Assembly: GCA_016928455.1 (NCBI GenBank)
Contig: JAFGKP010000143.1
Span: 1-11,818, forward strand
Direction of reading: 5' to 3'
DNA: 11,818 nucleotides
From: Methanomicrobia archaeon
GTDB lineage: Archaea; Halobacteriota; Syntropharchaeia; Alkanophagales; Methanospirareceae
Positions 1-5,986 of this stretch are shown here, piece after piece (position 1 is the stretch's first letter; each line of letters opens with the position of its first letter). The translations under genes were made by a program, and so were the position numbers. The notes under the pieces are model-generated. The model was given only the letters and a program-made list of their open reading frames with translations, had not been told where the DNA came from and did no database searches.

Positions 1-171
1 CACCGTGATTGTCGTTCCGTTCGTCAGGGTCACGTCACCCTGCCAGATGATCTCCTGCTGCCCCTCGTTTATTGTGCCACCGTAGCTATCGCCAGAAAGC
101 GCGCTCGTTATCGCAGGCAGTGCCGCAACTCCTACAACCAGAAGGATAAAAAAAATCAGCGTACGTTTCAT
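1..171 (-). CDS. N-terminus of a secreted protein of unknown function (partial)
   Basis: This frame starts at an ATG at 171 and stays open for 57 codons to the left edge, so only the N-terminus is visible. The protein begins MKRTLIFF and has a textbook signal peptide: a basic n-region (K2, R3), a hydrophobic core at about residues 5-19 and a small-residue cleavage region near ITSALSG (21-27). The mature part seen is Thr/Gly/Gln-rich and looks like the start of an extracellular beta-rich domain, but no family can be named. No clear Shine-Dalgarno site precedes the ATG. A TATA-like element at 246-253 would give a leader of about 50 nt. It lies downstream of argB on the same strand, 166 nt away, and probably has its own promoter. 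Calling it a secreted protein is well supported; its function is unknown. Confidence 0.75.
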   Translation of the reverse strand, partial: MKRTLIFFILLVVGVAALPAITSALSGDSYGGTINEGQQEIIWQGDVTLTNGTTITV

Positions 172-245
172 GCCAAAGGATGTTGTTCTCTTTCTCACGT
201 GCTTCCGCCTCTCACCAAGTCATAAACTGTGGTTGGCGCGCGGGG

Positions 246-253
246 TATAAAAA
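246..253 (-). promoter_or_regulatory. TATA-like box for the secreted-protein gene
   Basis: Read on the minus strand this is TTTTTATA, in a 166-nt gap that is otherwise free of genes. The start codon at 171 lies about 75 nt downstream, so transcription starting about 25 nt after the box would leave a leader near 50 nt. The plus-strand reading (TATAAAAA) is also TATA-like, but no plus-strand gene follows it. Confidence 0.4.
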
Positions 254-337
254 CTCCCAATTCTAGATAGTACATATTACCCAAATAGCTAAGAAACTCG
301 CACGTAAAAGAGGGAGAAGATGGTAAACGCGCCTTAC

Positions 338-1207
338 TTAACCGATCATCGTCCCGATGCCTTCGTCGGTGAAGAGCTCGAGGAGGATTGAGTGCGGCTT
401 GCGGCCATCAATGATATGCGCGGTGACGCCGCCTTCAGCGGCACGGAGGCCTGCCTCCACCTTCGGGATCATGCCTGCACCGATGACTTTCCTGGCGATG
501 AGCTCCTGTAGCTCGAGGGGCGTGGTTCGGGCTAGTAAGGTTGTCAGGTCGTCGGGATCTCTCAGCACGCCGGGGACATCGGTGAGGAGTATCAGCTTCT
601 TAGCCTTAATCGTGGCCGCGATCTCGCCGGCGACGGAATCGGCGTTGACGTTAAGGCTATTGCCCGCGGTGTCGACGGCAATGGGTGAGATCACAGGGAT
701 ATAGCCCTGCTCGCTCGTAAGATTGATGATCTCCGCGTTGATCGTCTCGATCTCGCCGACCCAGCCGAGGTCTACCTCCTGCTCCTCGCCCGCGCGACCG
801 ACCTTCTGCTTCCGCTTCTTCTTTGCCACAATCAATGCGCCATCGTTGCCCGAGAGCCCGATACCCTTGCCGCCGTGCGTGCCGATAAGGGAGACGATGC
901 GCTCGTTCACATTGCCCACGAGCACCATCTGCGCGATCTCCATTGTCTCATCGTCCGTAATACGAAGCCCGCCGACGAAGGTGGGCTTCTTACCCAGCCG
1001 CTCCATCAACCGCGTAATCTCAGGGCCGCCGCCGTGCACCACAATGGGGCAGATGCCAATGAAGCGGAGCAGCACCAGATCCTGCGTGATCTTGTCCATG
1101 ATACTCTCATCGACTAGTGCATGCCCGCCCATCTTGATCACGATCTTCGAGCCGTAAAACTCACGGATATACGGCAACGCCTCGATCAGGACCTCTTCTC
1201 GTTTCAT
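338..1207 (-). CDS. argB: Acetylglutamate kinase
   Basis: This enzyme phosphorylates the gamma-carboxyl of N-acetyl-L-glutamate with ATP, the second step of the acetylated arginine/ornithine pathway, in the cytoplasm. The 289-residue product has the normal length of the amino-acid-kinase family. Visible motifs in order are: IKMGGHA (24-30) with the phosphate-binding Lys25 and Gly27-Gly28; VVHGGGPEI (56-64), the substrate loop; GLRITDDETM (80-89); GLSGNDGA (117-124); VNADSVAGEIA (187-197), which binds acetylglutamate; LLTDVPGV (207-214), which binds nucleotide; and GAGMIPKV (243-250). A charged Lys/Arg-rich insert (129-146) lies between core strands; such length variation is usual here. The start ATG at 1207 follows a TATA-like box at 1255-1262. 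kae1 ends 77 nt upstream on the same strand, so read-through from kae1 is possible. No other arg gene is visible nearby. The call is confident. Confidence 0.97.
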   Translation of the reverse strand: MKREEVLIEALPYIREFYGSKIVIKMGGHALVDESIMDKITQDLVLLRFIGICPIVVHGGGPEITRLMERLGKKPTFVGGLRITDDETMEIAQMVLVGNVNERIVSLIGTHGGKGIGLSGNDGALIVAKKKRKQKVGRAGEEQEVDLGWVGEIETINAEIINLTSEQGYIPVISPIAVDTAGNSLNVNADSVAGEIAATIKAKKLILLTDVPGVLRDPDDLTTLLARTTPLELQELIARKVIGAGMIPKVEAGLRAAEGGVTAHIIDGRKPHSILLELFTDEGIGTMIG

Positions 1208-1254
1208 TGCGCCTGCCTGATTCTCATTAATCTAATAACAAGAGGTCGAATGCG

Positions 1255-1262
1255 CTTTAAAG
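1255..1262 (-). promoter_or_regulatory. TATA-like box for argB
   Basis: CTTTAAAG, within the perfect 10-bp palindrome gctttaaagc (1254-1263), sits about 50 nt before the argB ATG. Initiation about 25 nt downstream would give a leader of about 25 nt. It lies in the 77-nt gap after the kae1 stop, so argB could have both its own promoter and read-through from kae1. Confidence 0.4.
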
Positions 1263-1284
1263 CTTTTTGTCGATGATGAGGAGG

Positions 1285-2286
1285 CTACTCGCGCCACGTG
1301 ACCTCGACGTCATCGGGTCGGTAATTGGGGCGTACCTGCGACTGCTCGATCGGCGTTATCGAACCGCTGGTGAGCATGAGCAGCCCGAGATAAGCGATCA
1401 TGATCCCGTTATCGCCCAGGAACTTCTTCGCGGGAACGAAGAACCGTCCGCCGCGATCCTCGCACATCATCTGGAGCATCTGCTGCAAACGCTGATTCGC
1501 ACCCACGCCGCCAGCCAGCAGCACCTCATCTTTGCCGAGATGCCCCATCGTGCGCTCCGTGACTTCCGTGAGCATGGCGAATGCAGTCTCCTGGAAGGAA
1601 TAGCAGATATCCGCTCGTGCCCCGGGCATTTTATCATAGGTCTCCTTTGCCGCCGTAGTGAGCCCGGAGAAGGAGAGATCCATGCCCTTCACGACGTAGG
1701 GCAGCTCGAGATAACTCGTACCCTGTAAGGCCAGCGCCTCAATCTTCGGACCACCGGGATGGCTAAGCCCGAGGTGCCGGGCGAATTTATCGAGCGCATT
1801 ACCGATGCCGATATCGAGCGTCTCCCCGAATATCCGGTAGTGGCCGGCACGGTAAGCGAGCACCTGCGAATTCGCACCACTGACGTACAAGACCACCGGA
1901 TCGTTCGTTTTACACTGCCAGCGGCCGACCTCGATATGCGCGATGCAGTGGTTCACCCCCAGTAACGGCCGTTTTAACGCTAACGCGAGCGCCCGTGCTG
2001 CGGTAGCGACGGTACGAAGGCATGGGCCCATGCCCGGGCCCTGGGAGAAGGCGACGCCGTCGATCTGGCCCAAGGAGAACTCAGGGTTGGTCTCCTGCGC
2101 TTTGTGAAATACGCGCGAGATAACCGCTTTTATTTCAGTGGCGTGATGCTGCGCGGCCTCACGGGGATGAATGCCACCATATTTTGGCTGATAGGTCGAA
2201 ACCGCCTCGGATAGCACATCAGACTCGTCGACGAGTGCCACGCTGAGGTTCCATGCAGTGCCTTCGAGGCCTAAGATGAGCGTCAT
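1285..2286 (-). CDS. kae1: Kae1, catalytic subunit of the KEOPS t6A synthase
   Basis: Kae1 (family of bacterial TsaD and eukaryotic OSGEP) transfers the threonylcarbamoyl group to A37 of ANN-decoding tRNAs within the cytoplasmic KEOPS complex (with Bud32, Cgi121 and Pcc1). The frame is open further upstream through a TTG at 2328, but I choose the ATG at 2286 because the family begins almost directly with the first strand (here MTLILGLEGTAWNLS). That gives 333 residues. Diagnostic motifs: GGIHPREAAQHH (37-48); NHCIAH (112-117), with metal-binding His113 and His117; VSGANSQVLAY (135-145); GETLDIGIGNALDKFAR (154-170); HPGGPKIE (176-183); DLSFSGL (203-209); LAGGVGAN (257-264); and GDNGIM (291-296), with metal-binding Asp292. 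The protein ends at VEVTWRE, where fused archaeal versions continue into Bud32, so here the kinase must be encoded elsewhere. It is divergent from the lipid reductase gene. Confidence 0.95.
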   Translation of the reverse strand: MTLILGLEGTAWNLSVALVDESDVLSEAVSTYQPKYGGIHPREAAQHHATEIKAVISRVFHKAQETNPEFSLGQIDGVAFSQGPGMGPCLRTVATAARALALALKRPLLGVNHCIAHIEVGRWQCKTNDPVVLYVSGANSQVLAYRAGHYRIFGETLDIGIGNALDKFARHLGLSHPGGPKIEALALQGTSYLELPYVVKGMDLSFSGLTTAAKETYDKMPGARADICYSFQETAFAMLTEVTERTMGHLGKDEVLLAGGVGANQRLQQMLQMMCEDRGGRFFVPAKKFLGDNGIMIAYLGLLMLTSGSITPIEQSQVRPNYRPDDVEVTWRE

Positions 2287-2352
2287 TTCTCTTTGAGTGC
2301 CCCTGTTGGGTTTAGACGATCCTCCCAATTCTAAGAGAGGGTTATCGGCAAG

Positions 2353-2366
2353 ATAGCTTTAAGTAT
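2353..2366. promoter_or_regulatory. TATA-like element between the divergent kae1 and lipid reductase genes
   Basis: The stretch atagctttaagtat reads as a TATA-like element on both strands (CTTTAAGTA on plus, ACTTAAAG on minus). On the plus strand it predicts a start near 2385, giving a leader of about 35 nt for the gene at 2420. On the minus strand it predicts a start near 2330, giving a leader of about 45 nt for kae1. It is the most AT-rich TATA candidate in this 133-nt gap. Assigning it to both genes is inference. Confidence 0.35.
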
Positions 2367-2380
2367 GTTGAAGCACTCCA

Positions 2381-2413
2381 TAAGAAGGTAGCACAGGCTG
2401 TGCTTACTTCTTA
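2381..2413. promoter_or_regulatory. 33-bp dyad (operator or leader hairpin) before the lipid reductase
   Basis: The arms taagaaggtagcacag (2381-2396) and ctgtgcttacttctta (2398-2413) are inverted copies matching at 14 of 16 positions around a single central base (G2397). The ATG at 2420 follows 6 nt later. The near-absence of a loop fits a dimer-binding operator better than an RNA hairpin, although a transcript covering it would fold strongly and hide the initiation region. It overlaps the start predicted from the TATA-like element at 2353-2366. The symmetry is seen directly; the regulatory role is inferred. Confidence 0.55.
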
Positions 2414-2419
2414 GAACGA

Positions 2420-3604
2420 ATGATCAAAGAGACTTATGACGTTGTTGTGGTCGGTGCAGGCCCTGCCGGGAGCGTAACGGCACGAACCGCTTCGGAGAAC
2501 GGTCTGGACGTGCTGCTCATCGAGCGCAACGCGGAGATCGGCGTACCGGTGAAGTGCGCGGAGGGTGTGAGCAGGGAGATTGAGCGGTATGTCGAGATTG
2601 ATCCGCGCTGGATCTGCACGAAGGTGAAAGGCATATCCACCTACGGCCCAGACGGCACGGCGGTGACGCTCTCGGTTGAGGGCGCAGATGTTGCAGGTTA
2701 CGTGCTGGAACGGCGGCTCTTTGACAAGTATCTGGCGCAGCAGGCGGCGCGTGCAGGTGCCGAGGTGCGGGTGAAGACGCAGGCTTACGGCCTGGTTCAG
2801 GAGGACAGTACAGTAAAGGGCGTGTACGTGCGAACACCGGACGACGAGCTGCGTATTCGTGCGGACGTTGTGGTTGGTGCAGACGGTGTAGAGTCACGTG
2901 TGGGCCGCTGGGCGGGAATCGATACACGATTGCCGCTGTCAGACGTGTGCACCTGTGCAGAGTTTCTTATGAGCGATGTTGATGTGGACGAGCACTATTT
3001 GGAGACATTCTTCGGCCGTGAAATCGCGCCAAAGGGCTATCTCTGGATATTCCCGAAGGGCAAACGCTGCGCGAACGTGGGACTGGGAATCGGCGGTGAC
3101 GTCTCTGGTGAGGGCCATCGCGCACGCGATTATCTGCGCTCGTTTGTCAATCAACGGTTCCCGAACGGCAAGGTGTTGGCGGAGATCTATGGCGTGGTGC
3201 CCCTGAGCGGGCCACTTTACGAGACCGTTGCGAACGGTCTCGTTTTAGTGGGTGATGCGGCACGGCACGTGCAGCCGATCACAGGCGGTGGGATTCTGCA
3301 GGCGGTCCAAGGTGGTAAGATCGCCGGTGAGGTGGTTGCGAAGGCGGTGAAGGAGCAGAACGTCACGAAGAAGCGATTACGGGAATATGAGAAGCGCTGG
3401 AAGCGCGAATTCGGACGGGTGCTCGAGGTGGGTTTGAAGGCGAAGAATATCGTGCTGAATCTGAACGAGCAGGAACTGACAAAGTTCTTCCAACCCCTTG
3501 GCGGCGAGATCAAGCTGAAAGAGTATAGTGAACGCGCGTTTTTGAAGACGCTCATCATGAAGAATCCAAGGATTCTCGTCAGCCTCGTGAAGACGATGTT
3601 TTGA
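2420..3604 (+). CDS. Digeranylgeranylglycerophospholipid reductase (geranylgeranyl reductase family)
   Basis: This FAD-dependent enzyme is predicted to saturate the geranylgeranyl chains of archaeal membrane ether lipids, giving phytanyl (archaeol) chains; it acts at the inner membrane face. The 394 residues match the family's usual length. The N-terminus is a Rossmann FAD site, VVVGAGPAGS (9-18), closed by Glu35 in LLIERN. Next come PVKCAEGV (43-50), the conserved cysteine region near the flavin; VVGADGVESRVGR (151-163), the GD-type motif of FAD hydroxylase/reductase folds; KGYLWIFPKG (205-214), the lipid-site YxWxFP motif; and VLVGDAARHVQPITGGGI (275-292), the second FAD motif. Close relatives reduce menaquinone side chains or free geranylgeranyl-PP, so exact substrate is less sure than family. 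The start is set by the ATG just after the dyad; no good Shine-Dalgarno site is present. kae1 is divergent and vapBC follows. Confidence 0.9.
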   Translation: MIKETYDVVVVGAGPAGSVTARTASENGLDVLLIERNAEIGVPVKCAEGVSREIERYVEIDPRWICTKVKGISTYGPDGTAVTLSVEGADVAGYVLERRLFDKYLAQQAARAGAEVRVKTQAYGLVQEDSTVKGVYVRTPDDELRIRADVVVGADGVESRVGRWAGIDTRLPLSDVCTCAEFLMSDVDVDEHYLETFFGREIAPKGYLWIFPKGKRCANVGLGIGGDVSGEGHRARDYLRSFVNQRFPNGKVLAEIYGVVPLSGPLYETVANGLVLVGDAARHVQPITGGGILQAVQGGKIAGEVVAKAVKEQNVTKKRLREYEKRWKREFGRVLEVGLKAKNIVLNLNEQELTKFFQPLGGEIKLKEYSERAFLKTLIMKNPRILVSLVKTMF

Positions 3605-3623
3605 TGGTGCGCAGTGGTATTTT

Positions 3624-3652
3624 CATCTCTGAAAAACATCTCTGAAAAACAT
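3624..3652 (+). repeat. Tandem 13-bp repeat upstream of vapBC
   Basis: The 13-mer catctctgaaaaa occurs twice head to tail (3624-3636 and 3637-3649) and a third copy begins (cat, 3650-3652) before a run of T. It lies between the lipid reductase stop (3604) and the TATA-like box of vapB (about 3671). It could be a binding site for the VapBC complex, or a simple duplication in the T-rich 3' end of the upstream transcript (attttt at 3651-3656). The repeat is certain; its role is unknown. Confidence 0.6.
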
Positions 3653-3670
3653 TTTTGTTGAACAGGCAAA

Positions 3671-3678
3671 ATTTAAAA
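3671..3678 (+). promoter_or_regulatory. TATA-like box for vapBC
   Basis: ATTTAAAA lies about 30-38 nt before the vapB ATG at 3709, the right distance for a start near 3700 and a leader under 10 nt. A second AT-rich stretch, ttattaaaa (3688-3696), is too close to the ATG to be the TATA box. GTGA at 3697-3700 could be a weak ribosome site if the leader is longer. Confidence 0.4.
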
Positions 3679-3708
3679 CGAGAGATCTTATTAAAAGTGA
3701 CAGGAACC

Positions 3709-3954
3709 ATGTCGAAGACGATAACAATACGGGACGATTTGTATGAGAAATTGCGTGCCCGGAAAGGGGATGCGTCACTCAATGATTTCCTGGAGCACCT
3801 GCTGGGTGAAGGGAAAGAGGAAAGAAAAAATATCGAATTGCTGAAGAATTTACGGAATACGCTCGAACTCCGCAGTGCAGAAAAGGATATTATTCTCAAG
3901 GGGATATACGCGAAACGGGGGGAAAAACGAGCTTTTGATGATCGTCCGGGATAG
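3709..3954 (+). CDS. vapB: VapB-type antitoxin (COG1753/DUF217-like)
   Basis: This is a small antitoxin, predicted to bind and neutralise the PIN ribonuclease encoded next and to repress the shared promoter. The frame is open further upstream, but the ATG at 3709 gives the N-terminus typical of the family, MSKTITIRDDLYEKLRARKG (1-20): a beta strand followed by a helix as in ribbon-helix-helix/CopG-like DNA-binding antitoxins. SLNDFLEHLL (23-32) is the second helix. The rest (34-74) is charged and helical, as expected for a toxin-wrapping tail. Length is 81 residues, usual for the group. The last 17 nt overlap the start of vapC in another frame, indicating translational coupling. The stop is TAG. 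The sequence is more A-rich than the neighbouring housekeeping genes, in line with the mobility of such modules. The family call rests on the N-terminal pattern and gene order. Confidence 0.85.
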   Translation: MSKTITIRDDLYEKLRARKGDASLNDFLEHLLGEGKEERKNIELLKNLRNTLELRSAEKDIILKGIYAKRGEKRAFDDRPG

Positions 3955-4321
3955 TGATGTCCTCATCGAGATCTTCGATAAGGAATCCGCAGTAGGTGCG
4001 GAGATAATGGCAAAAATAGAGGGATACGAGATCGCTACCACCTCGATTAACCTTCATGAAATTGTGTACGGTTTTTATAAGGTGAGGAAAAAGACATTGG
4101 ATGAGCTGCTGGAGTTTACGAGCGTGGACTTTACACGGCGCGATGCGCTACTCTCAGCAAAGCTTGAAGTGGACGTGGAGAAGCGGGGCAAGCCCGCTGG
4201 AAGGTTTGACGCGATGATTGCAGCCATGTGCATCAACCGAGATGCGCGGCTCGCCACGCTGAACAACGTGCATTTTGAACGGTTCTGCGATTTCGGCTTG
4301 AAGCTGTTTCTAGCCACTTAG
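3938..4321 (+). CDS. vapC: VapC-type PIN-domain ribonuclease toxin
   Basis: A PIN-domain endoribonuclease, the toxin of a type II module; relatives cut initiator tRNA or rRNA, using Mg2+. I place the start at the ATG at 3938, which gives MIVRDSDVLIEIF, matching the family's first strand; the frame is open upstream to 3875, but that part is read as vapB in the other frame. The 127 residues are a normal length. Acidic positions expected for the active site are present: Asp5 or Asp7 in RDSDVLIE, Glu41 in LHEIVYG, and Asp91 in RFDAMIAA. Near the end, TLNNVHFERF (107-116) corresponds to the conserved T-x-N-x-x-HF segment. The gene overlaps vapB by 17 nt and its stop (TAG, 4319-4321) overlaps the stop of the minus-strand pseudogene stub. 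The toxin looks intact; its RNA target cannot be told. Confidence 0.9.
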   Translation: MIVRDSDVLIEIFDKESAVGAEIMAKIEGYEIATTSINLHEIVYGFYKVRKKTLDELLEFTSVDFTRRDALLSAKLEVDVEKRGKPAGRFDAMIAAMCINRDARLATLNNVHFERFCDFGLKLFLAT

Positions 4322-4398
4322 AGATACGAGAAGTAATTCCGCGCTTCTGAGATATCTATTATGCACGCCCTTTCGAGCAGCGACTTTAGTTCCTTCAC
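4318..4398 (-). pseudogene. Possible HEPN-domain gene stub
   Basis: A GTG at 4396-4398 overlaps the TGA that ends the MNT remnant (4395-4397), the classic stop-start overlap of MNT/HEPN gene pairs. The frame reads VKELKSLLERA, like the first helix of HEPN proteins, but then CIIDISEARNYFSYL and stops after 26 residues at TAA (4318-4320), overlapping the vapC stop codon. A complete HEPN protein is usually over 100 residues, so this is at most a truncated beginning, cut where vapC ends. The evidence is context plus about 11 residues and is weak by itself. Confidence 0.35.
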
Positions 4399-4734
4399 GC
4401 TGGTATCCCTTCCCTGCGTACGTTAAGGAGCAATGGGCCCTGTATAGCGGAATAACCCCGCTCAGATATTGGATAAATGAAAAGTAATAAATATCATATT
4501 TTAGGTTGATTCCTATAATTATATCGATCATCCGATCAATCTCTGCACAGGACTGATTTCACCCTCAAGAACAACGAGTAAGTCAATATCAGAATCCGCA
4601 GTAGCATCTCCTCGTGCCCATTAGCCGTAAAGAATAACTCGCTTCAATCTTGCACCATATAATTTCTCAAGTTCCTTCTTGAATTCTTCAAGAATGCCTT
4701 GTATCCCTATGGCCTCACTTCCTTCTTTAATCAT
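4395..4734 (-). pseudogene. Decayed MNT-type nucleotidyltransferase gene
   Basis: Reading the minus strand from the ATG at 4734 gives MIKEGSEAIGIQGILEEF and then KLYGARLKRVILYG, stop, WARGDATADSDIDLLVVLEGE. This is the nucleotidyltransferase signature G-S-x9-D-x-D in which the Ser codon has become TAA (4621-4623), probably TCA to TAA. Near 4541-4548 the match jumps frame to EIDRMIDIIIGINLKYDIY, and near 4478-4495 it jumps again to YPISERGYSAI and PLLLNVRREGIPA, the usual C-terminal pattern, ending at TGA (4395-4397). So the whole gene is traceable, with one nonsense and two frameshift lesions, one hitting the active-site serine. Intact relatives are antitoxins of HEPN/MNT modules that nucleotidylylate the HEPN ribonuclease, or stand-alone minimal nucleotidyltransferases. 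The middle is very AT-rich. The frame at 4310-4531 is part of this wreck, not a gene. Confidence 0.85.
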
Positions 4735-4777
4735 TCTGGGCTAAGATAACTTGCTCATTTCTGGTATTGCTTTGCAT

Positions 4778-5848
4778 TCATAACCACCTCCTCCGCCTGA
4801 AGTAAAGGACCATCGAGATGAGAATCGCACCCATCAAGAGCCACACTGCGGGGTAGCCCCAGCGCCAGCCGAGCTCGGGCATGTACTCAAAGTTCATGCC
4901 ATAAATGCCCACGATGTAGGTTAACGGGATGAAGATCGTGGCGATGATCGTCAGCACCTTCATTATCTCGTTCATCTTGTTGCTGAGGCTGGAGAGGTAA
5001 ATATCGAGCATCCCAGCGATCATATCGCGGAAATTCTCGACGGTATCAATCACCTGAATGGTGTGGTCGTAGAGATCGCGGAGGTAAATGTCGGTGGACT
5101 CCTGAATGAGCGGTGACTCAAGACGTTCAAGGCCGCTGAGTACCTCACGAAGCGGCCAGACGGATTTTCTGAGGAAGATCATGCTCCGTTTGAGGCCGTG
5201 GATGGTACGTAACGTCTCTGGCGTCGGGTTGGTCACCAGTTCCTCTTCCGTGTCCTCAATTATCTCCCCGATCATTTCCAGGATCATGAAATAGTTATCA
5301 ACGATCGCATCGATCAGTGCGTAGGCGAGGTAATCGGAGCCCACCTTTCGTATCCGCCCCTTCTTGTTCCTGATCCGGTCGCGCACGGAATTGAAGACAT
5401 CGCCCTCACGTTCCTGGAACGAGATAACAAAGTTTGGGCCCAGTATCAAGCTCACCTGCTCGGCCTCGATCTCACGCGCTTCGCCGGTATCGGTATAATA
5501 GAGCATCTTCAGGATGATGAAGAGGTATGACTCGTGATCATCCATCTTGGGACGCTGCTCGGTGTTCAGAATGTCCTCAAGGAGGAGTGGGTGGACGCCG
5601 AAGTGCTGCCCGATAGTTTTCATCAGCTCCACGTCATGGATACCATCAATGTTGATCCAAGTGACCGTGGGCCGCTCTCTGAAGGGAAAGACTTCCTCGA
5701 CTTGCGCTACTTCACGCTCCTCTAAATGCTCCTCATCGTAATCGATCACCGTAATACGTACTTTCTCGGTCTTTCGCTCGCCGATATGAATAAGTGTGCC
5801 CGGTGGCAGTCCGCTCTTCTTCGACCGTTTCGTGATGGACTGAGGCAT
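4778..5848 (-). CDS. corA: CorA-type Mg2+/Co2+ transport protein
   Basis: CorA is a homopentameric membrane channel for Mg2+ (also Co2+/Ni2+) gated by cytoplasmic metal. The product has a long N-terminal cytoplasmic domain, rich in acidic residues, followed by two C-terminal membrane segments (about 296-315 and 331-350). The defining Gly-Met-Asn motif occurs in GIYGMNFEYMPEL (GMN at 317-319), in the loop after the first segment. The first helix carries MNEIMKVLTIIATIFIPLT, characteristic of the pore. A basic end, YFRRRRWL, faces the cytoplasm. I prefer the ATG at 5848 (MPQSITKRSKKSGLPPGTL, 356 residues); a GTG at 5863 would add five residues and cannot be excluded. A good TATA box lies at 5938-5945. 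The MNT pseudogene follows on the same strand after 43 nt. The call is confident. Confidence 0.95.
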   Translation of the reverse strand: MPQSITKRSKKSGLPPGTLIHIGERKTEKVRITVIDYDEEHLEEREVAQVEEVFPFRERPTVTWINIDGIHDVELMKTIGQHFGVHPLLLEDILNTEQRPKMDDHESYLFIILKMLYYTDTGEAREIEAEQVSLILGPNFVISFQEREGDVFNSVRDRIRNKKGRIRKVGSDYLAYALIDAIVDNYFMILEMIGEIIEDTEEELVTNPTPETLRTIHGLKRSMIFLRKSVWPLREVLSGLERLESPLIQESTDIYLRDLYDHTIQVIDTVENFRDMIAGMLDIYLSSLSNKMNEIMKVLTIIATIFIPLTYIVGIYGMNFEYMPELGWRWGYPAVWLLMGAILISMVLYFRRRRWL

Positions 5849-5937
5849 GATCGTTATACTCACACCGTTTATTATGGCTACAGGAGCTAACGCTTTCGGA
5901 GTATTGGCACTCTTCCTGTTGTAGCCGTATTGTCTTC

Positions 5938-5945
5938 ATATAAGA
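5938..5945 (-). promoter_or_regulatory. TATA box for corA
   Basis: The minus strand reads TTATCTTATATGAAG, a close match to the archaeal TATA consensus, with the core CTTATATG here. A start about 25 nt downstream (near 5915) leaves a leader of about 50-70 nt to the GTG or ATG start. It lies in the gap after the DUF3160 gene, so corA probably has its own transcript. Confidence 0.55.
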
Positions 5946-5986
5946 TAAATACAGCCCTTCTGTCTCGCTGCTCGATCGGCTCGACG

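Noticed and set aside
357..1157. Open frames on the plus strand opposite argB (357-704, 723-1157, 875-1117)
   Set aside because: They lie antisense to a clearly conserved kinase, have Ser/Pro-rich composition typical of reverse-frame translations and no recognisable domain.
1240..1287. Read-through of the TAG stop of kae1 as pyrrolysine
   Set aside because: The protein already ends at the normal Kae1 boundary, and translation past TAG shows no Bud32-like sequence. TAG is also the plain stop of vapB, vapC and the ATP-grasp gene.
254..2333. The 12-mer ctcccaattcta at 254-265 and again at 2322-2333, each upstream of a minus-strand gene
   Set aside because: A 12-base match between two places is expected by chance in a window this size, and its position relative to the TATA-like boxes differs in the two cases.
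2517..2927. 136-codon minus-strand frame opposite the lipid reductase
   Set aside because: Pro/Arg/Ala-rich antisense shadow of a conserved gene, without promoter or family resemblance.
4310..4531. 73-codon minus-strand open frame as a separate small gene
   Set aside because: Its first part matches the middle of the MNT nucleotidyltransferase after a frameshift, and its second part runs out of frame with the conserved C-terminal motif; it is a fragment of the pseudogene.
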